Source: JAHFUS01 sp035689115 (GTDB lineage: Bacteria; Actinomycetota; Acidimicrobiia; Acidimicrobiales; GCA-2861595). From it: a stretch of 64,000 bases of DNA. Location: positions 27,573 to 91,572 of the forward strand of contig DASSMA010000016.1 in NCBI GenBank assembly GCA_035689115.1, read 5' to 3'. The notes beneath the pieces were generated by a model. That model searched no databases. It was not told where the DNA came from and saw nothing but the letters and a program-made list of their open reading frames with translations. The translations under genes and the position numbers were made by a program. Positions 8,624 through 17,107 of the stretch are shown piece by piece; the first letter of the stretch is position 1; each line of letters starts with the position of its first letter.

Positions 8624-9616
8624 ATGAGCGCACCCGCCGTCGACGTCGTCGCCCTGGGCAGTGCCATCGTCGACGTGCTGGCGACGGCCGACGAGGCCGA
8701 GCTGGACCGCCGGGGACTGGTGAAGGGCACCATGGCCCTCGTCGACGAGGACCGGGCCCACGAGCTGTACGGCGACATGGGCCCGGCGGTCGAGGTGTCG
8801 GGCGGCTCGGCGGCCAACACCATGGCCGGCGTGGCGTCGTTCGGGGGGTCGGCCGCCTTCATCGGCAAGGTCCGCGACGACCAGCTGGGCGAGGTGTTCA
8901 CCCACGACATCCGCGCCGTCGGGGTCGCCTACGACACGCCGCCGGCCACGACGGGCCCGGCCACCGCCCGCTGCCTGGTGTTCGTCACCGCCGACGCCCA
9001 GCGCACCATGACCACGTACCTGGGCGCCGCCACCGGCCTGCAGCCCGACGACGTTGACCCCGGGCTGGTGGCCGGCAGCCGCTACACGTACCTGGAGGGC
9101 TACCTCTGGGACCCGCCCGAAGCCATCGCCGCCCTGCGCCGGGCCATCGACGTGGCCACCGAGTCGGGCCGCCAGGTCGCCTTCTCGCTCTCGGACCCCT
9201 TCTGCGTGGCCCGCCACCGAGCGGAGTTCCTGGAGCTGATCGACGAGCACGTCGACGTGCTGTTCGCCAACGAGGTGGAGATCACCTCGCTGTTCGAGGT
9301 CGGCACCGTGGCCGAGGCGGTGGCCGCGGTGCGCCGGCACCGGCGCTGCTCGGTGGCGGCCATCACCCTCGGCCCGAAGGGCTCGATGGTGGTCACCGCC
9401 GACGAGGTGGTCGAGGTCCCCGCCGCCCCCGTCGAGCACGTGGTCGACACCACCGGCGCCGGCGACCTCTACGCCGCCGGCTTCCTCCACGGCCTCGTCA
9501 CCGGCGCCGACCTGGCCGCCTGCGCCGGCCTGGGCGGCGTGGCCGCCGCCGAGGTCATCTCCCACCTGGGCGCCCGCCCCCAGGTCCCCCTCCACACCCT
9601 GGTCCCGAGTACATAG
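8624..9616 (+). CDS. PfkB-family carbohydrate/adenosine kinase
   Basis: A 330-residue ribokinase-fold kinase. It has the N-terminal VVALGSAIVDVLA strand, the substrate-binding VSGGSAANTMAGVASFGG segment and the C-terminal catalytic signature VDTTGAGDLYAAGFL, where the aspartate of GAGD is the base. It resembles the adenosine-kinase-like group often annotated in actinobacteria; sugar or nucleoside specificity cannot be settled. ATG 8624 follows the divergent aminopeptidase start by 26 bp, so the two share a promoter region. The stop codon lies inside a palindromic element. Confidence 0.88.
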   Translation: MSAPAVDVVALGSAIVDVLATADEAELDRRGLVKGTMALVDEDRAHELYGDMGPAVEVSGGSAANTMAGVASFGGSAAFIGKVRDDQLGEVFTHDIRAVGVAYDTPPATTGPATARCLVFVTADAQRTMTTYLGAATGLQPDDVDPGLVAGSRYTYLEGYLWDPPEAIAALRRAIDVATESGRQVAFSLSDPFCVARHRAEFLELIDEHVDVLFANEVEITSLFEVGTVAEAVAAVRRHRRCSVAAITLGPKGSMVVTADEVVEVPAAPVEHVVDTTGAGDLYAAGFLHGLVTGADLAACAGLGGVAAAEVISHLGARPQVPLHTLVPST

Positions 9617-9646
9617 GGTGCGGATTCCGCACGCTATTTACTCGGG
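9604..9646. terminator. Palindromic element, copy 1 (overlaps kinase stop codon)
   Basis: CCCGAGTACATAGGGTGCGG pairs with CCGCACGCTATTTACTCGGG around a 3-base loop with two mismatches. It supplies the last codons and TAG stop of the kinase gene and also reaches into the last codons of the convergent gene. A nearly identical palindrome is at 45754-45792, inside another gene. It is probably a bidirectional terminator here. Confidence 0.75.
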
Positions 9647-10251
9647 AAGGGGGGTTCCTCCAGCTCCGGGGGGACGAAGGCGAGCTTGAGGTCGGCCAGG
9701 CGCACCAGGCACTGGGCGATCCAGGCGCCGAGAGGACCGAAGTGCTCGTCGAGCCGGCGGGGCTCCTCCAGCAGCTCGACGGCCAGGCGGGCCAGTCCCA
9801 CATAGGACACCTCGACGGCGTACTGCGACGTGCCGGTGGCGGGGTCGAGCTGCTGCTGGACGACGGGGTTCTCCCGCTCGAAGGCCTCGCCGAGCAGGGT
9901 GGGCCCGTCGTCGGGCAGCACGGCCAGCGCGGTGGAGGCGTCGGGCTGCACGGCCAGGCGCTGGAGGCGCAGCACGACCTCGATCTCGATCTCCGGCGGC
10001 TCGTCGCCGGGGTCGTCGACCTTCCACGAGCGGTAGGCCGTCTGGCTCCACGTGGTCCAGTCGAACGCGATGTCGGCCTGGACGCGGGGCGGCACGCCCT
10101 CGAAGGGGAGGGTGTAGGAGGTCTCCCACGAGATGTCGCCCAGCATCATGTCGAGCTGGAAGCGCTCGTCGGTGGCGTGGCGCTCCAGCAGCGACGCCTC
10201 CAGCCCCCGGCGGAGGGAGGCGATCGCCTCCAGCAGAACGTGGTCGAGCAT
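9634..10251 (-). CDS. Hypothetical protein, about 205 aa
   Basis: A soluble acidic protein starting MLDHVLLEAIASLRRGLEAS, with a predicted all-beta middle (ISWETSYTLPFEG, PEIEIEVVLRLQRL) and a helical end. I do not recognise the family. Codon bias and uninterrupted length support a real gene. A start at 10290 is possible but overlaps the divergent GDPD gene, so ATG 10251 is preferred. It converges on the kinase gene, and the palindromic element overlaps its last codons. Confidence 0.65.
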   Translation of the reverse strand: MLDHVLLEAIASLRRGLEASLLERHATDERFQLDMMLGDISWETSYTLPFEGVPPRVQADIAFDWTTWSQTAYRSWKVDDPGDEPPEIEIEVVLRLQRLAVQPDASTALAVLPDDGPTLLGEAFERENPVVQQQLDPATGTSQYAVEVSYVGLARLAVELLEEPRRLDEHFGPLGAWIAQCLVRLADLKLAFVPPELEEPPFPSK

Positions 10252-10277
10252 GTACTCCGAGGCTACCGTCCTCCGCG

Positions 10278-11129
10278 GTGGACAACCCATGGCTCGGGCG
10301 CCGCGTCCTCAACTACGCCCACCAGGGCGGGGCCCGGGAGGGGCCGTCGAGCACCCTTTGGGCGATGCGGCGGGCGGTGGCGGCCGGCGCCCACGCCATC
10401 GAGCTCGACGTGCACGCCACCGCCGACCGCCGCCTGGTGGTGTGCCACGACGCCACCGTCGACCGCACCACCGGCGGCACCGGCCGCATCGCCGACCTCA
10501 CCTGGGACGAGCTGCGCCGCCTCGACAACGCCCACTGGTGGGTGCCCGGCTCGGTGGTCGACCACGAGGCGGACGCCGGCGCCTACGCCCTGCGCGGCCG
10601 GGCGCCCGAGGACCCGGAACTGGGCATCGCCCTCCTCGACGACGTGCTGGACGCCTTCCCCGGCACCTTCCTCAACTTCGACATCAAGCAGACCGCCCCC
10701 GACGTGGAGCCCTACGAGGCGCTGCTGGCCGGCGCCCTTCGCGCCCACGGGCGGGTGGACGAGGTGATCGTGGCGTCGTTCTCCGACGCCGCCGTGGCCG
10801 CCTTCGCCGCCGCCGCCCCGGAGATCAGCACGGCCGCCGCCACCAACGCCACCATGGCGTTCTACTTCGCCGCCCAGCAGGGCGAGCCGGCGCCGCCCAC
10901 CACCCACCACGCCCTCCAGGTGCCGTCGGCCTTCGGCGGCGTCACGGTGGTGGACGAGCGGTTCGTGACGGCCGCCCACGCCGGCGGCCTGGCCGTGCAC
11001 GTGTGGACCGTCGACGAGCGGGCCGAGATGGAGTCCCTGCTCGATCTCGGCGTGGACGGGATCATGACCGACCGCCCGAGCCTGCTGGCCGAGGTTCTGG
11101 AGGAGCGGGGAACCGGCTGGCCCGGGTAG
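10278..11129 (+). CDS. Glycerophosphodiester phosphodiesterase
   Basis: A 283-residue TIM-barrel enzyme of the GDPD family. The active-site pattern is visible: AHQGG (His15), AIELDVHATADRRLVVCHDA (Glu43, Asp45, His58), then FDIKQ and the C-terminal HVWTVDE with GVDGIMTDRP. It hydrolyses glycerophosphodiesters to glycerol-3-phosphate and an alcohol. The usual HRG near the N-terminus is HQG here, a mild variant. There is no signal peptide, so it is probably cytosolic. GTG 10278 directly precedes the conserved region. Confidence 0.9.
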   Translation: MDNPWLGRRVLNYAHQGGAREGPSSTLWAMRRAVAAGAHAIELDVHATADRRLVVCHDATVDRTTGGTGRIADLTWDELRRLDNAHWWVPGSVVDHEADAGAYALRGRAPEDPELGIALLDDVLDAFPGTFLNFDIKQTAPDVEPYEALLAGALRAHGRVDEVIVASFSDAAVAAFAAAAPEISTAAATNATMAFYFAAQQGEPAPPTTHHALQVPSAFGGVTVVDERFVTAAHAGGLAVHVWTVDERAEMESLLDLGVDGIMTDRPSLLAEVLEERGTGWPG

Positions 11130-11160
11130 GGGTTGCCGCCGCCGCACAGGCGCTGGAGGC

Positions 11161-11267
11161 GCCCCCCTCAGCGCCGACGAAGCGGCGAGCGAGCCGTAGG
11201 CGAGACCAGCCGCCCGGAGGGCGGCACGTCAAACTCGCCGAGCAAGCTCTGCTTGCGAGAGCGAAAA
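11161..11267 (-). repeat. Structured dispersed repeat, copy B
   Basis: On the minus strand it starts TTTTCGCTCTCGCAAGCAGA directly after the TAG of the bL37 gene. The stem GCAAGC-AGA-GCTTGC is paired, followed by CTCGGCGAG, TTTGACGTGCCGCC and a GGAGGGCGGC-type hairpin. Compared with copies A and D (GGAAGC/GCTTCC), both stem arms have changed together. Confidence 0.8.
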
Positions 11268-11348
11268 CTACCGCCCCGCGTTGGGCCGCTTGCCGTGGTT
11301 GGCCTTCTTGGTGGCCCGCTGCTTGCGCTTGTTCGTCTTCTTCGACAT
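11268..11348 (-). CDS. Ribosomal protein bL37 (26 aa)
   Basis: A 26-residue, extremely basic protein: it starts MSKKTNKRKQRATKK and ends ANHGKRPNAGR. The ANHGKRPNA ending is the hallmark of bL37, the tiny large-subunit protein first seen in mycobacterial ribosome structures and restricted to actinobacteria. In those structures it sits in 23S rRNA. It lies alone on the minus strand upstream of and divergent from ychF. It is too short for ordinary gene finding, but the match leaves little doubt. Confidence 0.85.
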   Translation of the reverse strand: MSKKTNKRKQRATKKANHGKRPNAGR

Positions 11349-11386
11349 GGTCTGCCCACGTTAGTGCTCCAGTAGCCTCCGTGGCG

Positions 11387-12472
11387 ATGGAGCGCCTCGG
11401 GATCGTCGGGCTCCCCAATGCCGGCAAGTCAGCGCTCTTCAACGCCCTCACGGGGGGCTCGGCGCTCGTCGCCTCCCACCCGTTCAGCACCACGGAGACC
11501 AACGTGGGCGTGGCCCACGTGCACGACGACCGGCTGCTCAAGCTGTCGGCCATGTCGAAGAGCCGCAAGACGGTGCCGGCCACCGTGGAGTTCGTCGACG
11601 TGGCCGGCCTCACCGCCGGCTCCTCCACGGGGGAGGGCATGGGCAACCGGTTCCTCGCCGGCATCCGCCAGACCGACGCCCTGTGCCTGGTGCTGCGGGC
11701 CTTCGAGGACGACGCCGTGGTGGGCGGCCACGACCCGCAGGAGGACCTCGAGGTCCTGGAGCTGGAGCTCGTGCTGGCCGACGGGTCGGCGGTGGAGAAC
11801 CTGGTCGGCCGCCGCCGCAAGGCCGCCAAGAACGACCCGGGCACGGCGGTCGAGGTGGCCGCCCTGGAAGCGGCCGGCGCCATCCTCCAGGCCGGCACGC
11901 CGCTCTACCGGGCCGGGCCGCCGCAGCTCACCGCCGAGCACCGGACCGCCCTGCGCCAGTTCGAGCTGCTCACCGACAAGCCCGTCCTGGCGGTGGTGAA
12001 CCTCGGCGAGGACCAGCTGGCCGACCCCGACGCGGCGGTGAAGCCCGTGGCCGACGCCCTCGCCGGCGCCGGCGAGGTGCTCGGCGTGTGCGTGCAGCTC
12101 GAGGCGGAGGCGGCCCGCCTCGACGACGCCGAGCGGGCCGAGCTGCTGGAGGGCCTCGGCCTCGGCGAGGGCGCCCTCGCCAGGGTGTCCCGCAGCGCCT
12201 ACCACCTCCTCGGCCGCCGCACGTTCCTCACCACCGGCGACAAGGAGTCCCGGGCGTGGACGTTCCGGGCCGGCGCCCACGCCCCCGAGTGCGCCGGCGT
12301 CATCCACTCCGACCTCCAGCGGGGCTTCATCCGGGCCGAGGTCATCCGCTGGGACGAGCTGCTCCAGCTCGGTTCCTGGCACGCCGCCAAGGAGGCCGGC
12401 CGCCTGCGGGTGGAGGGCAAGGACTACGAGGTCCAGGACGGTGACGTCCTCGAGATCCGCTTCAACGTCTAA
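11387..12472 (+). CDS. ychF: Redox-regulated ATPase YchF (Obg family)
   Basis: A 361-residue P-loop protein with G1 GLPNAGKSALFNALTGG, G3 VDVAGLT and a C-terminal TGS domain (AGVIHSDLQRGFIRAEVIRW ... DYEVQDGDVLEIRFNV). YchF binds ATP rather than GTP and associates with ribosomes in stress control. Length is typical. ATG 11387 is chosen over the in-frame GTG six bases earlier. Its TAA overlaps the ATG of the DUF192 gene by one base, so the two are coupled. Confidence 0.95.
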   Translation: MERLGIVGLPNAGKSALFNALTGGSALVASHPFSTTETNVGVAHVHDDRLLKLSAMSKSRKTVPATVEFVDVAGLTAGSSTGEGMGNRFLAGIRQTDALCLVLRAFEDDAVVGGHDPQEDLEVLELELVLADGSAVENLVGRRRKAAKNDPGTAVEVAALEAAGAILQAGTPLYRAGPPQLTAEHRTALRQFELLTDKPVLAVVNLGEDQLADPDAAVKPVADALAGAGEVLGVCVQLEAEAARLDDAERAELLEGLGLGEGALARVSRSAYHLLGRRTFLTTGDKESRAWTFRAGAHAPECAGVIHSDLQRGFIRAEVIRWDELLQLGSWHAAKEAGRLRVEGKDYEVQDGDVLEIRFNV

Positions 12473-12807
12473 TGGCTTGGCTCTTGCGCGAAGGTGAGGT
12501 GCTGGCCGCCCTGGAGGTGGCCGACACCTTCGCCACGCGGTCCAAGGGCCTCCTCGGGCGGGAGGGCATCGAGGGCGCCATGCTGATCAAGCCGGCCAAG
12601 TCGGTCCACACCGTCGGCATGCGCTTTCCGATCGACGTGGCCTTCTGCGACAGGAACATGACGGTGCTCGCCACGGTCCACATGCGCCGGTTCCGGATCT
12701 CGCTGCCCCGGATGCGGTCCCGGTGCGTCGTGGAGGCCGAGGCGGGCGCCTTCGAGCGCTGGGGACTGCGCCCCGGCGACCGGCTGGAGATCAAGGGTGG
12801 CGAGTGA
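12472..12807 (+). CDS. DUF192 family protein
   Basis: A 111-residue protein carrying the DUF192 hallmarks: ATRSKGLLGREGI, then VGMRFPIDVAFCDRNMTVL and CVVEAEAGAFERWGLRPGD. The family forms a small beta-barrel of unknown function, often with a signal peptide; this one has none, so it is probably cytosolic. It starts on the last base of the ychF stop and overlaps rsmI by 11 bases, so it is the middle of a three-gene coupled unit. Confidence 0.85.
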   Translation: MAWLLREGEVLAALEVADTFATRSKGLLGREGIEGAMLIKPAKSVHTVGMRFPIDVAFCDRNMTVLATVHMRRFRISLPRMRSRCVVEAEAGAFERWGLRPGDRLEIKGGE

Positions 12808-13642
12808 GGGCGTCCTGCTCGTGGTGGGCACCCCGATCGGCAACCTGGGCGACCTGAGCCCCCGGGCCGCCGAGGCGCTGGCCGGCGCCGGCGTGGTGGC
12901 CTGCGAGGACACCCGGCGCACCCGGGCCCTGCTCAGCGCCGCCGGCATTCCCGCCGCCGGCAAGCGGCTGGTGGCGGTCCACGAGCACAACGAGGCCGAG
13001 CAGGCCGGGGCGGTGGCGGCGATGGTGGCGGCCGGCCAGCGGGTGGCGCTGGTCACCGACGCCGGGATGCCCACCCTGTCCGACCCCGGCCGCCGGGTGG
13101 TGGCGGCGGTGGCCGGCGCCGGCCTCCAGGTCGTGGTGGTGCCCGGGCCGTCGGCGGCGGTGTCCGCCCTCGCCGCCAGCGGGCTGCCGGCCGAGCGCTT
13201 CGCCTTCGAGGGCTTCCTGCCCCGGAAGGGCGGCGACCGGCGGCGCCGGCTGGCGGCGGTGGCCGGCGAGCAGCGCACGGTGGTGCTCTACGAGGCGCCC
13301 CACCGGGTGCGGGCCACGGTGGCGGACCTGGTGGCCGCCTGCGGGCCGGACCGGCCGGTGGCCCTGGCCCGCGAGCTCACCAAGGTCCACGAGGAGGTGT
13401 GGCGGGGAACGCTGGCGGCCGCCGCCGAGTGGCTGGACGAGGGCGAACCGCGCGGCGAGTTCGTGCTCGTGGTGGGCGGGGCCCCCCGGCCCGAGGTCAC
13501 CGACGCCGAGATCGAGCGCGCCCTGGCCGCCCGCCTCGGTGCCGGCGACGACCGGCGGGCGGCGGTGGCGGCGGTGACGCTAGAGCTGGATGTCGCCAAG
13601 CGGCGCGTCTACGAGCTGTCGCTCCGCGTCGCGGGCGCCTAG
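12797..13642 (+). CDS. rsmI: 16S rRNA (cytidine1402-2'-O)-methyltransferase
   Basis: A 281-residue tetrapyrrole-methylase-fold enzyme. It has LLVVGTPIGNLGDLSPRA at the N-terminus, ACEDTRRTR, the glycine-rich VALVTDAGMPTLSDPG loop, VPGPSA and FLPRKG, all diagnostic for RsmI. It methylates the ribose of C1402 in the decoding centre using SAM. The GTG start at 12797 lies inside the DUF192 gene. The last 63 bases overlap the 3' end of the convergent AbrB-type gene. Confidence 0.93.
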   Translation: MASEGVLLVVGTPIGNLGDLSPRAAEALAGAGVVACEDTRRTRALLSAAGIPAAGKRLVAVHEHNEAEQAGAVAAMVAAGQRVALVTDAGMPTLSDPGRRVVAAVAGAGLQVVVVPGPSAAVSALAASGLPAERFAFEGFLPRKGGDRRRRLAAVAGEQRTVVLYEAPHRVRATVADLVAACGPDRPVALARELTKVHEEVWRGTLAAAAEWLDEGEPRGEFVLVVGGAPRPEVTDAEIERALAARLGAGDDRRAAVAAVTLELDVAKRRVYELSLRVAGA

Positions 13643-13870
13643 CTCGGCGCTGCAGGCCTTGCACACCTGCTTGTCGCGGTAGCCCCGCAAGCCGTCGCCG
13701 TCCCCGCAGAACACGCAGCGATCCTCGACCTTGCGCAGGACGATCGCGCCCCCGTCCACCGAGATCTCCAGCTCGTCACCGGGCCGGATGCCGAACATTC
13801 GGCGCATCTCGACGGGCAGCACGATGCGCCCGAGGTCGTCGACCTTGCGGGCCATACCGGTCGAAACCAT
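13580..13870 (-). CDS. AbrB/SpoVT-type regulator with C-terminal zinc ribbon
   Basis: A 96-residue protein. Residues 5-48 form the swapped-hairpin AbrB DNA-binding domain (ARKVDDLGRIVLPVEMRRMF, then GDELEIS). Residues 52-73 give CVFC ... CKAC, a four-cysteine zinc site. It probably acts as a dimeric DNA-binding regulator; its target is unknown. The gene is divergent from metG with 35 bases between starts, so it may autoregulate and affect metG. Met6 is an alternative start. Its 3' end is antisense to rsmI over 63 bases. Confidence 0.88.
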   Translation of the reverse strand: MVSTGMARKVDDLGRIVLPVEMRRMFGIRPGDELEISVDGGAIVLRKVEDRCVFCGDGDGLRGYRDKQVCKACSAELGARDAERQLVDAPLGDIQL

Positions 13871-13905
13871 GATCCCTCCCCATCAGCCGTCAGTAGCCTA
13901 GGCAC

Positions 13906-15405
13906 GTGGGGCGCTTCTATGCGACGACTCCGATCTATTACGTCAACGACGTCCCGCACATCGGTCACGCCTACACCACGGTCAACGCCGACGCGGTGTG
14001 CCGCTGGCACCGCCTGCTGGGCGACGACGTGCTGTTCCTCACCGGCACCGACGAGCACGGCCTGAAGATCGCCCGGGCCGCCGAGCAGGAGGGGCGCACG
14101 CCCAAGGAGCACGCCGACGTCACGTCGGAGCGCTTCCGGCAGGCCTGGCACCAGGTCGGCATCGCCTACGACGACTTCATCCGCACCACCGAGCCGCGCC
14201 ACCACGCCGCCGTCCAGGCCCTGCTCCAGCAGGTCTACGACAACGGCGACATCGAGCTCGGCACCTATGAGGGGCCGTACTGCGTGTCCTGCGAGGCGTA
14301 CTACGCCGAGGGCGACCTGGTCGACGGGAAGTGCCCCATCCACCTGCGACCGGTGGAGACGTTCAAGGAGGAGAACTGGTTCTTCAAGCTGAGCCGGTAC
14401 GAGCAGCCCCTCCTCGACTTCTACGCCGCCCACCCCGACTGCGTCACGCCCGAGTCCAAGCGCAACGAGGCGCTCGGGATCATCCGCCAGGGGCTGCAGG
14501 ACGTCAGCATCACCCGCACGTCGATCTCGTGGGGCGTGCCGGTGCCGTGGGCGCCGGGCCATGTCTTCTACGTCTGGTACGACGCCCTCATCAACTACGC
14601 CACGGCGGTGGGCTACGGCACCGACCCGGAGCGCTTCGAGTACTGGTGGCCGGCCGTCCACCACTTCATCGGCAAGGACATCCTGCGGTTCCACTGCGTG
14701 TACTGGCCCGCCATGCTGCTGGCCGCCGGCCTGGACCCGGCCCGCCACGTGCACGTGCACGGGTTCCTGCTGGTCGGGGGCGAGAAGATGAGCAAGACGG
14801 CCCTCAACGCCATCGCCCCGGCCGACCTGGTGGCCGACTTCGGCGTCGACGGGTTCCGCTACCACTTCCTGCGCAACGCGCCCCTCGGCCCCGACGGGGA
14901 CTTCTCCTACGAGGGGATGGTGGCGCGGTACAACGCCGACCTGGCCAACAGCCTGGGGAACCTGCTCTCCCGCGTCACCACAGTGGTGGCCAAGAAGAGC
15001 GGCGGCGTCGGGCCCGCCCCCTCGCCCGACAGCCCGCTGGCGCCGGTGGCGGCGTCGGTCTACGACGCCACCGCGGCGGCGTGGGACCGTGTCGCGCCCA
15101 GCGAGGCGCTGGAGGCCACCTGGGGCCTCATCCGGGAGGCCAACGCCTACCTCGAGTCCAACGAGCCGTGGAAGGCCGAGCCGGGCCCTGCCGTCGACGA
15201 CGTGCTCGGCGACGCCTTGGAGGTCCTCCGCATCGTCGCCCTGCTGGCCACGCCGGCCATGCCCGGCGCCTGCGCCGAGGTCTGGCGCCGCATCGGCCTG
15301 CCCGGCGCCCCCGGCGACCAGCGCCTCCCCGAGGCGGCGGGGTGGGGCGGCTACCCCGGCGGCCTCCCCGTCGAGAAGGGCGCCCCGCTCTTCCCCAGGA
15401 AGTGA
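13906..15405 (+). CDS. metG: Methionyl-tRNA synthetase
   Basis: A 499-residue class I synthetase. The HIGH motif is HIGH at residues 18-21 and KMSKS appears as EKMSKT near residue 296. A zinc knuckle (CVSCEAYY ... KCPIH) sits in the connective domain. The anticodon-binding helical domain begins near YNADLANSLGNLLSR. There is no C-terminal EMAP-like dimer domain, as in the shorter bacterial type. GTG 13906 is directly followed by the conserved FYATTPIYYVND strand. A dispersed repeat separates it from tatD. Confidence 0.96.
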   Translation: MGRFYATTPIYYVNDVPHIGHAYTTVNADAVCRWHRLLGDDVLFLTGTDEHGLKIARAAEQEGRTPKEHADVTSERFRQAWHQVGIAYDDFIRTTEPRHHAAVQALLQQVYDNGDIELGTYEGPYCVSCEAYYAEGDLVDGKCPIHLRPVETFKEENWFFKLSRYEQPLLDFYAAHPDCVTPESKRNEALGIIRQGLQDVSITRTSISWGVPVPWAPGHVFYVWYDALINYATAVGYGTDPERFEYWWPAVHHFIGKDILRFHCVYWPAMLLAAGLDPARHVHVHGFLLVGGEKMSKTALNAIAPADLVADFGVDGFRYHFLRNAPLGPDGDFSYEGMVARYNADLANSLGNLLSRVTTVVAKKSGGVGPAPSPDSPLAPVAASVYDATAAAWDRVAPSEALEATWGLIREANAYLESNEPWKAEPGPAVDDVLGDALEVLRIVALLATPAMPGACAEVWRRIGLPGAPGDQRLPEAAGWGGYPGGLPVEKGAPLFPRK

Positions 15406-15416
15406 TGTCCGCCGTC

Positions 15417-15589
15417 GTCCGCACCAGCCGCCGGAGGCGGCTCCGCCGGATGGCGGCACGGGGGGTGCGGGGGGCGCAGCCCCCCGCAGGGAAGCCGTCG
15501 ATCCGGCTTTGCCGGTCGGCGGCCCTGAGCGCCGCCCGGAGGGCGGCACCGCAAGCTCGCCGAGCGGGCTCTGCTTGCGAGGCGAAAAC
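15417..15589 (-). repeat. Full-length structured dispersed repeat, copy C (inverted)
   Basis: Read on the minus strand it starts TTTTCGCCTCGCAAGCAGAG adjacent to the tatD start codon and runs back toward the metG stop. It contains the CTCGGCGAG segment, the GGCGGC hairpin and the GGGGGGCTGCGCCCCCC inverted repeat shared with copies A and D. The first stem is imperfect here (GCAAGC/GCCCGC). It fills nearly the whole 184-base metG-tatD gap. Confidence 0.78.
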
Positions 15590-16336
15590 ATGAGCTGGAC
15601 CGACTCCCATTGCCACGTCCCCTACGAGGGGCTGGGGGCTGAGGCCGTCATGGAGGCGCGGGCGGCCGGGGTCACCCGGCTGGTCGACGTGGGCACCGAC
15701 GCCGAGCAGTCGGCGGCGGCGTTGGCGGTGGCCCAGGCCCACGACGGCGTGTGGGCGACCGTCGGCCTCCACCCCCACGACGCCAGCAAGGGCGTCGACA
15801 CCATCACCGCCCTGCTGGGCGAGGAGAAGGTGGTGGCGGTGGGGGAGTGCGGCCTGGACTACCACTACGACCACTCGCCCCGCCCGGTGCAGCGGGAGGC
15901 GTTCGCCGCCCAGGTCGGCCTGGCCCACGACCGGGGCCTGGCGCTGGTCATCCACACCAGGGAGGCGTGGGACGACACCTTCGCCATCCTGGCGGCCGAG
16001 GGGGTGCCCGAGCGCACGGTGTTCCACTGCTTCACCGGCGGGCCGGCGGAGGCCCGCCTGGCCCTCGACCTGGGCGCCCACCTGTCGTTCAGCGGCATCG
16101 TGACCTTCAAGGCGGCCGAGGACCTGCGGGCCGCCGCCGCCCTGTGCCCCCTCGACCGCCTCCTGGTCGAGACCGACGCCCCCTACCTGACCCCCGTGCC
16201 CCACCGCGGGCGGCCGAACCACCCGCAGTTCGTCCCCCTCGTCGGGGCGGCCGTGGCCGCCGTCAAGGGCCTCGACGGGGCCGAGGTGGAGGCCTCCACC
16301 TGGGCGGCCGCGGCGACCGTCTTCCGGCTGGCATGA
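15590..16336 (+). CDS. tatD: TatD family metal-dependent deoxyribonuclease
   Basis: A 248-residue TIM-barrel hydrolase with the HxH metal site in TDSHCHVPYEG, GLHPHDA, GECGLDYHYD, VIHTREAWDDT, FHCFTGG and the C-terminal VETDAPYLTP. These are the standard TatD residues. The family acts as 3'-5' exonuclease or D-aminoacyl-tRNA deacylase-like enzyme in quality control. Its ATG abuts the repeat element, so no obvious Shine-Dalgarno is left (GGCGAAAAC only). The metG-tatD-rsmA-ispE order is common in actinobacteria. Confidence 0.93.
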   Translation: MSWTDSHCHVPYEGLGAEAVMEARAAGVTRLVDVGTDAEQSAAALAVAQAHDGVWATVGLHPHDASKGVDTITALLGEEKVVAVGECGLDYHYDHSPRPVQREAFAAQVGLAHDRGLALVIHTREAWDDTFAILAAEGVPERTVFHCFTGGPAEARLALDLGAHLSFSGIVTFKAAEDLRAAAALCPLDRLLVETDAPYLTPVPHRGRPNHPQFVPLVGAAVAAVKGLDGAEVEASTWAAAATVFRLA

Positions 16337-16464
16337 ACGAAGCAGCGGCCGGGTAGGAGCAACGCGACGGGGTTTGCGCGGCCTCTTGCGCGGCGCCCGG
16401 TTTGCTTGTAGCTGTCTGGGACATCTAGCGTGCCCCGGCAAGCACCAAACACGAGGGAGTCGTC

Positions 16465-17082
16465 CTGAGCGGAAAACCTGCTCAGGCGAGGCGGGTCGTC
16501 GTTTCGCTGCTTCTCAGTGCCGCTCTGCTGGTCGCACCTGCTCTCGCCGCACGCGTCAACAACCGAACGTCCACGGATCAGCGGGCCACCGCCAGCCAGG
16601 TGCGCGCCGGCCAGCCGGCACCCGTGGCCGCGGCCACCATCGCCCTCCCCGTCACCGCGGCGCCGCCCACCACCGCGGCGCGGCGGGCGAGCACGACCGC
16701 CACCCGCCCGGCCCGCACGGTGCCGCCCACCACCCGGCCGCGCCCGAAGCCGACCACCACGACGACCACCAAGCCCCGCCCCAGGACCACCACCACCACC
16801 CGCCCGAAGCCCACCACGACGACCACCAGGGTCTTCAGCAACGGCCAGGGCGGGCGAGCCTCCTGGTACGACGCGGCGGCGCCCGGCACCTGCGCCCACC
16901 GCACCCTCCCCAAGGGCACGGTCGTGCGGATCACCAACCCGGCCAACGGCCACTCGATCATGTGCACGGTCAACGAGCGCGGCCCCTACGTCGACGGCCG
17001 CATCGTCGACATGGCCAAGTCCGACTTCGACCAGATGGCGGGGTCGCACGTGGGCGTGATCGACGTCATCATCGAGTGGTGA
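16465..17082 (+). CDS. RlpA-like (double-psi beta-barrel) exported protein, CTG start inferred
   Basis: A 205-residue secreted protein. A signal peptide (ARRVVVSLLLSAALLVAPAL) is encoded only if translation begins upstream of 16600, and that frame has no ATG, GTG or TTG after the stop at 16426. CTG 16465 lies five bases after a good GAGGGAG site, so I infer a CTG start. A Thr/Pro/Lys-rich linker spans about residues 80-125. The C-terminal domain (GRASWYDAAAPGTCAHRTLP ... TVNERGPYVDGRIVDMAKSD) is the RlpA-like barrel with the catalytic-type aspartate and histidine, as in septal lytic transglycosylases. In actinobacteria an Rpf-like protein often takes this genomic place. Confidence 0.82.
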   Translation: MSGKPAQARRVVVSLLLSAALLVAPALAARVNNRTSTDQRATASQVRAGQPAPVAAATIALPVTAAPPTTAARRASTTATRPARTVPPTTRPRPKPTTTTTTKPRPRTTTTTRPKPTTTTTRVFSNGQGGRASWYDAAAPGTCAHRTLPKGTVVRITNPANGHSIMCTVNERGPYVDGRIVDMAKSDFDQMAGSHVGVIDVIIEW

Positions 17083-17107
17083 ACCGCTCGCCCGTCCCGC
17101 CCCGGCG

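Noticed and set aside
16640..16830. ACC/ACG-rich low-complexity DNA
   Set aside because: It could suggest a microsatellite, but it simply encodes the threonine/proline linker of the exported RlpA-like protein; likewise 38637-38730 in the LPKTG protein.
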